8,793 bases of DNA from Chlorobiota bacterium (GTDB taxonomy: Bacteria > Bacteroidota > Bacteroidia > Bacteroidales > F082). Positions 1 through 5,138 of the stretch are shown here, piece after piece (the stretch's first letter is position 1; each line of letters starts with the position of its first letter). A model generated the notes under the pieces. That model was not told the DNA's origin and ran no database searches. It saw only the letters and a program-made list of their open reading frames with translations. A program made the position numbers and the translations under genes. The DNA is taken from the NCBI GenBank assembly GCA_030619415.1, contig JAUXBM010000056.1, positions 1-8,793 of the forward strand. Direction: 5' to 3'.

Positions 1-306
1 AATAATTTGCTCGACAATGCGATAAAATATACGGAAAAACCACCCGAAATACTGGTTGAAACTTACAGTAAAGACAACAAAGTTTTCATACGGATTTCCG
101 ACAATGGTATTGGTATGAGCAAAGAAGTTCAACGGCATATTTTTGACAAGTTTTACCGCAGACCAAGTGGGAACATCCATAACGTTAAAGGTTTTGGATT
201 AGGACTGAGCTATGTAAAAGCCATCGTGGATGCGCATGGCGGAGAAATTTCTGTAAACAGCGAACCTGGAAATGGAAGTGCATTTACATTAAGTTTTGAT
301 TGTTAA
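1..306 (+). CDS. Sensor histidine kinase, C-terminal ATPase domain (5' end outside window)
   Basis: This is the last 101 residues of a two-component sensor kinase; the sensor, dimerisation and phospho-histidine parts lie upstream of the window. The frame is open from base 1, so no start codon is called. The HATPase_c motifs appear in order: the end of the N box (NNLLDNAIKYT, residues 1-11), the G1 box DNGIGM (34-39), the F box IFDKFYR (47-53), the G2 box GFGLGLSYVK (64-73) and a G3-like GNGSAF near residues 90-95. These residues bind ATP and the protein should autophosphorylate in the cytoplasm. The matching response regulator starts 75 nt downstream on the same strand, so the two are very likely a cognate pair. 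The signal sensed cannot be told from this fragment. Confidence 0.95.
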   Translation, partial: NNLLDNAIKYTEKPPEILVETYSKDNKVFIRISDNGIGMSKEVQRHIFDKFYRRPSGNIHNVKGFGLGLSYVKAIVDAHGGEISVNSEPGNGSAFTLSFDC

Positions 307-312
307 GTATTA

Positions 313-373
313 TTTCACGCAAAGATGCGGAGACGCGGAGGTTTTTTTCGCGCCTTTGCGCCTATGCGTGAAA
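313..373. repeat. Imperfect palindromic intergenic repeat (hairpin)
   Basis: Arms at 313-337 and 349-373 match as an inverted repeat at 19 of 25 positions, and three of the six mismatches become G-U pairs in RNA. The 11-nt loop contains T7 (342-348). Within each arm there is a loose repetition of GCG-plus-AAAG/GGAG units. It fills nearly the whole gap between the kinase stop and the regulator start. It resembles dispersed palindromes I associate with Bacteroidota intergenic regions, but no copy number can be seen from one window. It could instead act as an RNA structure controlling the downstream gene. Confidence 0.75.
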
Positions 374-380
374 ACCAAAA

Positions 381-1088
381 ATGAAAACTGATATCATGAA
401 AAGCAAACTTTTGTTAGTAGAAGATGACCTGAATTTTGGGGCCGTATTAAAATCGTACATCGAACTAAACGACATGAAGGTGGATTGGGTTGACGATGGG
501 CGGGATGCTTTCCCAAAATTCGAGAAAGAAACCTATGATCTTGTGTTGCTGGATGTGATGCTTCCAAATATTGATGGTTTTAGCATTGCGCGTAAATTTA
601 AGGACTCGGGGAGCGACGTGCCTTTTATATTTATCACCGCAAAAACCCTTCGTGAAGACATTGTTGAAGGCTATAAAACCGGCGCGGATGATTATATCAC
701 CAAGCCATTTGATTCAGAAATACTGCTTTATAAAATCAAAGCGATACTAACGCGCAGCACAGGTGGCTCCAACGAATTTCCGGATGATATTTTCACAATC
801 GGCATTTTCGAGTTTGACCACAAAGCAAGAAGTTTAACAGAAAATGAGTCGGGCAAAAAACAATCGCTATCACCTAAAGAAAGTGAGTTACTTAAAATGC
901 TTGTTGAACATAAAGGGGAAGTTCTTCCTAAAACGCTTGCGCTCAATAAAATTTGGGGCGATGCCAATTACTTCACCACACGCAGCATGGATGTTTACAT
1001 TGCCAAGCTTCGAAAATTCATATCCAAAGATACTTCTCTTAAAATTGTAACCCTGCATGGAGCGGGGTATCGGTTGATTGCTAAGTGA
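381..1088 (+). CDS. OmpR/PhoB-family response regulator (RprY-like)
   Basis: This 235-residue DNA-binding regulator is the phosphorylation target of the kinase encoded just upstream. The receiver domain spans roughly residues 8-125, with acidic pocket E14-D15-D16, phospho-acceptor D58 in LLDVMLP, switch residue T86 and conserved K108 in the KPF motif. A winged-helix trans_reg_C domain covers about 138-233, including LSPKESELLKML, the RSMDVYIAKLRK recognition region and the terminal GAGYRL wing. Length and domain order are normal for the family. The start is uncertain: ATG at 381 is used here, but ATG at 396 would begin MKSKLLLVEDD, closer to the usual family start. Neither has a Shine-Dalgarno sequence. 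The resemblance to Bacteroides RprY is from memory of the family, so no symbol is given. Confidence 0.95.
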   Translation: MKTDIMKSKLLLVEDDLNFGAVLKSYIELNDMKVDWVDDGRDAFPKFEKETYDLVLLDVMLPNIDGFSIARKFKDSGSDVPFIFITAKTLREDIVEGYKTGADDYITKPFDSEILLYKIKAILTRSTGGSNEFPDDIFTIGIFEFDHKARSLTENESGKKQSLSPKESELLKMLVEHKGEVLPKTLALNKIWGDANYFTTRSMDVYIAKLRKFISKDTSLKIVTLHGAGYRLIAK

Positions 1089-1090
1089 GG

Positions 1091-1149
1091 GGAAGAGTCG
1101 GCAGACCGAAGCGTGAAGCCGGAAGTCGGGGTAAGGAGTTGGAAGTCGG
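1091..1149. repeat. Short direct repeats, GGAAGTCGG type
   Basis: GGAAGTCGG occurs at 1121-1129 and 1141-1149, exactly 20 nt apart, with a related GGAAGAGTCGG at 1091-1101 just after the response-regulator stop. The intervening sequence is built from the same purine-rich GAAG/CGG words. No coding frame crosses it convincingly. It looks like low-complexity intergenic filler; a binding-site role for the adjacent regulator is possible but unsupported. Confidence 0.55.
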
Positions 1150-1180
1150 AATTCGTTAATCAGTAAATTTAAAGTTTTTT

Positions 1181-1201
1181 AACCCGTAACCCATAACCCG
1201 T
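1181..1201. repeat. Three tandem heptamers, AACCCGT type
   Basis: Three back-to-back 7-nt units are present: AACCCGT (1181-1187), AACCCAT (1188-1194) and AACCCGT (1195-1201). The array ends 19 nt upstream of the -7 box of the sigma-factor operon. It has the same period and a similar A/C-rich composition as the longer array at 5036-5115. Confidence 0.7.
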
Positions 1202-1219
1202 AAAATCCCCCCCTCTTTG

Positions 1220-1227
1220 TAACTTTG
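1220..1227 (+). promoter_or_regulatory. Candidate -7 box of the sigma-factor operon promoter
   Basis: TAACTTTG matches the Bacteroidota -7 consensus TAnnTTTG exactly and lies 26 nt before the ATG at 1254. No TTTG is found at the expected -33 spacing (about 1197-1200 reads CCCG), so the promoter is half-consensus and may need an activator or the operon's own sigma factor. A C7 run (1207-1213) falls in the spacer. Transcription would begin near 1231-1234, leaving a leader of about 20 nt. Confidence 0.55.
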
Positions 1228-1253
1228 GGCGCGAACCATCGTCTCCTTTCCAC

Positions 1254-1778
1254 ATGTCAAGATCAATATTTGATACGGAAATCATGCCTATTACTGAAAA
1301 AATGTACCGGTATGCCTATTCAATATTGAAAAATAAGGACACAGCACATGATGTTGTGCAGGAATGCTTGGTCAAGATATGGAAAAACAGAATGAAGCTC
1401 CCGGAAATAAACAATATAGAATCATGGGCGATGCGGATCACACGCAATCAATGCTACGATTGGGTAAAAGTGAATCGTTTCAACTTGCAATCAGATACCG
1501 ATATTGGCCGTGATGACATCGTTGGCACCGGGTCTTCTGCCACAGATGAAGATACGCTCATGAAGGATCGGATGCAGTGGCTGGCTCAGATCATAAAGTC
1601 GCTTACACCAAAACAAAAGGAGATATATCATCTGCGCGAGGTGGAAGAAATGACATACCAGGATATTGCAGAAATCCTGTCATTAAGTTTAAGCGATGTA
1701 AAAGTCACGCTTATGCGAACACGGGAAAGAATCAGGACAACAATTGAAAAAATTGACTCATATGGACTTGCGAATTGA
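1254..1778 (+). CDS. ECF-type RNA polymerase sigma-70 family sigma factor
   Basis: This 174-residue alternative sigma factor would direct RNA polymerase to a small regulon, most likely including its own operon. Region 2 covers about residues 12-76; DTAHDVVQECLVKIW (29-43) corresponds to the core-binding and -10 recognition helices. Region 4 covers about 112-165, with LTPKQKEIYHLRE (117-129) leading into the helix-turn-helix YQDIAEILSLSLSDVKVTL (135-153). There is no region 1 or 3 and no C-terminal extension, as expected for a minimal ECF factor. ATG 1254 places the core-binding helix at the usual distance from the N-terminus; an in-frame ATG at 1284 is less likely. The stop lies 17 nt inside the next gene, a membrane protein that is the obvious candidate partner. 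The ECF subgroup cannot be assigned by eye. Confidence 0.95.
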   Translation: MSRSIFDTEIMPITEKMYRYAYSILKNKDTAHDVVQECLVKIWKNRMKLPEINNIESWAMRITRNQCYDWVKVNRFNLQSDTDIGRDDIVGTGSSATDEDTLMKDRMQWLAQIIKSLTPKQKEIYHLREVEEMTYQDIAEILSLSLSDVKVTLMRTRERIRTTIEKIDSYGLAN

Positions 1779-2184
1779 GAAACTAAAAGAGAAGTACTGG
1801 GCGGGCGAAACAACACTTGCCGAGGAAAAAGAGTTGAAGGCTTACTTTAAGGAGAACCCTACACTCACAAAAGACGGGCAATTTTATGCTGATCTCAATA
1901 AACAGCAGCGCATCAGGTCGAACAGAAGTTTTGCTCATCCCGGAAAGAGAAACAACAAAGCATGGCTGTCGGTTGCAGCTGTCATTTTAATACTACTCAC
2001 AATGGGAATCGTTTTCTTTCCGGATAATACCAAGCAAGATCAATTTGCAGTTGAAGATCCGCAGGAGGCATTTGAAATCACTAAAGCATCGCTGATGATG
2101 ATTTCGGAAGGCTTAAACAAAGGAAAAACCTATTCAAAAGAATTGAATAAAATAAACAAAGCAAAAGAAATTATACACAATTAA
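1762..2184 (+). CDS. Single-pass membrane protein, candidate anti-sigma factor
   Basis: This is a 140-residue protein with a charged cytoplasmic N-terminus (about 1-66), one hydrophobic helix (about 68-86, WLSVAAVILILLTMGIVFF) and a short extracytoplasmic tail. The opening RIEKLKEKYWAGETTLAEE resembles a segment I associate with small Bacteroidota membrane proteins encoded beside ECF sigma genes. The tail segment DPQEAFEITKASLMMISEGL is amphipathic. There is no zinc-binding HxxxCxxC motif, so it is not a classical ZAS-type anti-sigma factor. ATG 1762 is chosen over a TTG at 1744; it overlaps the sigma gene by 17 nt, suggesting translational coupling and matched stoichiometry. The anti-sigma role is inferred from position, topology and overlap, not from a recognised domain. 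Confidence 0.85.
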   Translation: MDLRIEKLKEKYWAGETTLAEEKELKAYFKENPTLTKDGQFYADLNKQQRIRSNRSFAHPGKRNNKAWLSVAAVILILLTMGIVFFPDNTKQDQFAVEDPQEAFEITKASLMMISEGLNKGKTYSKELNKINKAKEIIHN

Positions 2185-2196
2185 ATTTTAGAAATC

Positions 2197-2739
2197 ATGA
2201 AAAAAGGATTAATAATTATTGGAATGTTATTGCTGTCGATGGGAGTTATCGCCCAAGGTACGGTAATTACAAAATACTTCAACCTGCTTGAAGAAAATGA
2301 AGATTACACAAAAGTATCAGTGAGCCAGAAAATGTTTTCGATGTTTACTGAACTGGAAGCAGGCAGCGATGCAGAGAAGGAGTTTCTTGAAGCCATAAGC
2401 AAGCTCAAAGGTTTGAAGGTGATAATGGCTGACAGTATTGGTGATGCCGAAAAAATGTACAAAACTGCTATCGCCGATGTTGACAAAGCCGGTTATGAAG
2501 AATTGATGTCGATAAAAGATGCCGAAGAAAACCTTAAATTCTCCATCATCGAAAAAGATGGCATTATTGAGGAGTTGATCATGGTTGCCGGTGGCAACAA
2601 GGGTTTCGTTATGTTGAGTTTGTATGGTGAGATTGATTTGAGCAACATTTCTAAAATAGCGCAGGAATTGCGTGTAGAAGGTCTTGAGAACCTGGGCAAA
2701 ATGCGTGATAATCACGATCATGACAAAGACACTTATTAG
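2197..2739 (+). CDS. Secreted DUF4252-family protein (first copy)
   Basis: The product has 180 residues. An N-terminal signal peptide is clear: MKKG, a hydrophobic stretch at 5-18, then a likely cleavage after the Ala-Gln around 19-20, with no lipobox Cys. The mature part fits DUF4252, with VSVSQKMFSMF (40-50), an alpha/beta core including GYEEL (99-103) and a late LYGEIDLSNISKI strand-helix (142-154). DUF4252 has no established biochemical function; its genes often sit beside ECF sigma genes in Bacteroidota. The C-terminus carries a short His/Asp-rich tail (DNHDHDKD, 171-178) that could bind metal, although it is also the region overlapping the next gene. It starts 12 nt after the membrane-protein gene, without an evident Shine-Dalgarno sequence. 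Confidence 0.9.
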   Translation: MKKGLIIIGMLLLSMGVIAQGTVITKYFNLLEENEDYTKVSVSQKMFSMFTELEAGSDAEKEFLEAISKLKGLKVIMADSIGDAEKMYKTAIADVDKAGYEELMSIKDAEENLKFSIIEKDGIIEELIMVAGGNKGFVMLSLYGEIDLSNISKIAQELRVEGLENLGKMRDNHDHDKDTY

Positions 2740-3244
2740 TATCATATTCCTGATGGGGTTAATGCAGCCCCTCTTTTCCCAGGAACAGCCTTTAAAGGAT
2801 TATGCGGAGGATCGGAGAGAGCGTAAATTTTGCCTCTACCCGAGTACCCTCCGTATGATCAATATAAAGCAGAATGAGGATTACAACCAGATGGTTAGCG
2901 GCATCGAAAAGCTATTGATCTACAAACTGGACTCTACTGCCCGTGCCGACAAATCATACAAAGAAGTAATTTCAACCTACCAGGAATTGGGGTTTGAAGA
3001 ATATATTGCCATGTACGGTGGCGGCAATACCATGTACCTTTACGGCAACGAAAATAACAAAACAAGTGAGTTTATCGGTGTATTTAAACAGGCAGAGAGT
3101 GAAATGGCTTTGGCATTTTACCTCAGGGGAAATATCGGTTGGGCTAAAATCCCTGACCTGATTCAATCCTTTGAAGCCGACGATATGTTAAACTTGTTCG
3201 ATTTTAAAACAGAAAATTTTGGAAACGATCCTCACAATAAATAA
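2720..3244 (+). CDS. Secreted DUF4252-like protein (second, diverged copy)
   Basis: The product has 174 residues starting at ATG 2720, which gives a textbook signal peptide (MTKTLISIIFLMGLMQPLFSQ); a TTG at 2684 would add 12 unlikely residues before it. The mature protein aligns by eye to its upstream neighbour at several points: GFEEY (91-95) against GYEEL, and LRGNIGWAKIPDLI (135-148) against LYGEIDLSNISKIA. The two are therefore probably diverged tandem duplicates. A single Cys lies at residue 38, too far in for a lipoprotein anchor. The gene overlaps its upstream neighbour by 20 nt and the downstream ABC ATPase by 26 nt, so it belongs to the same operon. Function is unknown; a periplasmic or surface accessory to the sigma system or the exporter is inference. 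Confidence 0.85.
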   Translation: MTKTLISIIFLMGLMQPLFSQEQPLKDYAEDRRERKFCLYPSTLRMINIKQNEDYNQMVSGIEKLLIYKLDSTARADKSYKEVISTYQELGFEEYIAMYGGGNTMYLYGNENNKTSEFIGVFKQAESEMALAFYLRGNIGWAKIPDLIQSFEADDMLNLFDFKTENFGNDPHNK

Positions 3245-4115
3245 GCTTTCTAAAAGGTTTGGCAGGATCCAGGCGGTGGATAAGCTTAACCTTGAGATAA
3301 AGCAAGGCCAGGTTTTTGGGATACTGGGGCCGAACGGCAGCGGAAAAACCACTACCCTCGGGATGATCCTGGATGTGATCGCACCAAACCAGGGGAGTTT
3401 TAAATGGTTTGGGGGTGAGCGCACCGTTGATGCCCGTAAAAAAATTGGATCCATATTGGAAACCCCTTGTTTTTATCCATACCTCTCCGCAGTTCAAAAC
3501 CTTCGGATTACCGCACATATCAAAAAAGCTGGAAACGAAAATATAGAAAGTATACTCAGGCAGGTTGGCCTGTTCGACAGAAAAGACGATAAGTTTAAAA
3601 CTTATAGCCTAGGGATGAAACAGCGGCTATCTATTGGTGCAGCATTGCTTTCAAACCCTCCGGTACTTATTCTTGATGAGCCGACCAATGGCCTCGATCC
3701 GGAAGGAATAGCTGAAGTGAGGGCACTGATCAAAAATATCGCTCAAAACGGGAAAACCATTCTCATGGCGAGCCATTTGCTAAATGAGGTACAAAAGGTT
3801 TGCACACACTTTTGTGTCCTTCGAAATGGAGTTAAGTTACATGAAGGCAGTGTTTCGGATACACTCGGTGAAATCAACAAAGTGGATGTATCCAGCGATG
3901 ACCTGGTCGTTTTAGGAGATGTCCTGAAGGATCATCCGGGTATTGAATCAAGCAGTTCAAACGGCTCAATTATTGAGCTCACGTTAAAACCCGGCACCTT
4001 AGCCACCGATATTAACCAATATTGCTTCAAAAAAGGAATAACGCTGAAGAAACTTTTCACGCATACAAATTCCCTTGAACAGGAATTCCTTAAAATACTG
4101 AAAGAAAATGATTAG
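3219..4115 (+). CDS. ABC transporter ATP-binding protein with E-loop (BcrA/LanF-like)
   Basis: This 298-residue ATPase should power the permease encoded immediately downstream. Visible motifs are Walker A GPNGSGKTT (37-45), the ABC signature in the variant form YSLGMKQ (129-135), Walker B VLILDE (149-154) with catalytic E154, the D-loop GLDPEG (158-163) and the H-loop H186. Where most ABC proteins have the Q-loop Gln there is E81 in SILETPCFYPYLS, as reported for lantibiotic-immunity ATPases. A C-terminal extension of about 85 residues follows, usual for drug and bacteriocin exporters. The start is TTG 3219: no ATG fits, the frame is closed by a stop at 3189-3191, and METILTINKLSKRFG is the expected beginning. 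It overlaps the preceding gene by 26 nt. The substrate is unknown. Confidence 0.95.
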   Translation: METILTINKLSKRFGRIQAVDKLNLEIKQGQVFGILGPNGSGKTTTLGMILDVIAPNQGSFKWFGGERTVDARKKIGSILETPCFYPYLSAVQNLRITAHIKKAGNENIESILRQVGLFDRKDDKFKTYSLGMKQRLSIGAALLSNPPVLILDEPTNGLDPEGIAEVRALIKNIAQNGKTILMASHLLNEVQKVCTHFCVLRNGVKLHEGSVSDTLGEINKVDVSSDDLVVLGDVLKDHPGIESSSSNGSIIELTLKPGTLATDINQYCFKKGITLKKLFTHTNSLEQEFLKILKEND

Positions 4116-4935
4116 GGTGTTAAAACTTGAATGGCTTAAAGTCAGGAATTACAAATCTTTCTGGATTTTACTGGGGATGTACCTGTTGGCCTTATTGATC
4201 ATCGCTTCGGGTGGTGTTTTTTTCCTGGAGTGGCTAAAAAGCAAAGGCGCCGATTTTGATGGAATCGACCCGACCATACTTCCCATTTATGATTTTCCCG
4301 ATATCTGGCAAAACACCACTTACCTGGCTTCGTTTGTAAAAGTACTGCTGGCATTTATTGTCATCATTTCTGTTAACAACGATCTTACTTACAGCACCAT
4401 GCGGCAAAATATCATTGATGGCATTAGCAAAAAGGAATTTATTTTAAGCAAGTTCATGCAAATTATTGTGCTTGCCCTGATCAGCACCTTGTTCCTGTTC
4501 CTAATTGGCTTTATCAATGGCTCCATCTATTCGCACGTATGGGGTGTTGAATACATTTTTGATGAACTGGAATTTTTGTTTGCCTATTTTTATGAGATTG
4601 TGGTGTATTGTACTTTGGCTTTCTTGCTAACGCTGGTCATCAAAAAGGCCGGGTTCGTCATTGTTATCTTATTCCTGTACACGCTTATGTTCGAGCCCAT
4701 TGCCACAACCATTCTGATGAATGCCCCTTATTTCAAAGATGGAATGGCTCCGGAAATCGCCCAGTTTTTTCCAATCAGGTCGTTGAACAATTTAATTTCA
4801 GTTCCTTATACCAGGTATGTGTTTATGGAAATTGAAGACAATGTATCGTACAGCGCACTTGCGATAACTTCAGCCTGGTTTTTATTCTACCTAGGCTCAA
4901 TTTTCTATATTTTGAATAAGAGGGACTTGAAATAA
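4108..4935 (+). CDS. ABC-2 type transporter permease
   Basis: This is a 275-residue membrane subunit with six predicted helices near residues 18-41, 72-92, 114-138, 156-178, 181-204 and 247-268. The cytoplasmic loop between helices 2 and 3 carries YSTMRQNIIDGISKKEFILSK-like residues (95-115), the conserved ABC-2 loop that usually precedes the third helix. The extracytoplasmic segment of about 42-70 is acidic. The start codon ATG 4108 overlaps the ATPase stop by 8 nt, so the two subunits should be co-translated. Together they form a BcrAB/LanFE-like exporter or self-protection pump. It is the last gene of the six-gene cluster; no clear intrinsic terminator follows before the convergent gene. 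Confidence 0.92.
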   Translation: MIRVLKLEWLKVRNYKSFWILLGMYLLALLIIASGGVFFLEWLKSKGADFDGIDPTILPIYDFPDIWQNTTYLASFVKVLLAFIVIISVNNDLTYSTMRQNIIDGISKKEFILSKFMQIIVLALISTLFLFLIGFINGSIYSHVWGVEYIFDELEFLFAYFYEIVVYCTLAFLLTLVIKKAGFVIVILFLYTLMFEPIATTILMNAPYFKDGMAPEIAQFFPIRSLNNLISVPYTRYVFMEIEDNVSYSALAITSAWFLFYLGSIFYILNKRDLK

Positions 4936-5035
4936 CACTGGTGCACGCATCCTACTAAAATCCGTATGTCAAACAAAAACAGACCACCAATGCACGAATG
5001 AAAGCGATATGTCGAATAGAGCGGTTTCACATTAT

Positions 5036-5137
5036 ACCAAATTAACCAATTACCGATCAACCAATGACCAATTACCAATTACCAATGACCGATGACCAAT
5101 AACCAACGACCGAAGAAAGTCCGTAGGATAACCAATA
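5036..5137. repeat. Imperfect tandem array of A/C-rich heptamers in convergent intergenic region
   Basis: Ten consecutive units of the form ACCRAHN run from 5045 to 5115: ACCAATT (5045), ACCGATC (5052), then after one inserted A ACCAATG (5060), ACCAATT (5067), ACCAATT (5074), ACCAATG (5081), ACCGATG (5088), ACCAATA (5095), ACCAACG (5102) and ACCGAAG (5109). A decayed unit precedes at 5036 and an isolated ACCAATA follows at 5131-5137, directly before the stop codon of the RSH gene. The rest of the gap (4936-5035) shows no gene, strong hairpin or RNA that I can recognise. The role is unknown. Confidence 0.85.
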
Positions 5138-5138
5138 A

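Noticed and set aside
728..1050. Open frames on both strands within the response-regulator C-terminal domain
   Set aside because: They overlap the conserved winged-helix domain and show no motif or independent start signal.
1744..1761. Earlier TTG start for the candidate anti-sigma gene
   Set aside because: It would add MKKLTH before an ATG that already begins the expected charged N-terminus; ATG 1762 is preferred.
2317..2745. 142-codon open frame on the minus strand opposite the first DUF4252 gene
   Set aside because: It lies entirely antisense to a gene with a clear signal peptide and family match, has no recognisable domain, and arises from codon bias of the sense strand.
4936..5035. Search for an intrinsic terminator after the permease gene
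   Set aside because: Only very short complementary words (such as TGGTG/CACCA) and no T-tract; not enough to call a terminator.
4949..5129. ATCCTAC (4949-4955) and GTAGGAT (5123-5129) as a possible long-range inverted repeat flanking the heptamer array
   Set aside because: Only 7 bp with about 170 nt between arms, no target-site duplication and no transposase; expected by chance in a gap of this size.
5036..5137. CRISPR array
   Set aside because: The repeats are 7 nt, contiguous and degenerate, with no spacers and no cas genes nearby.
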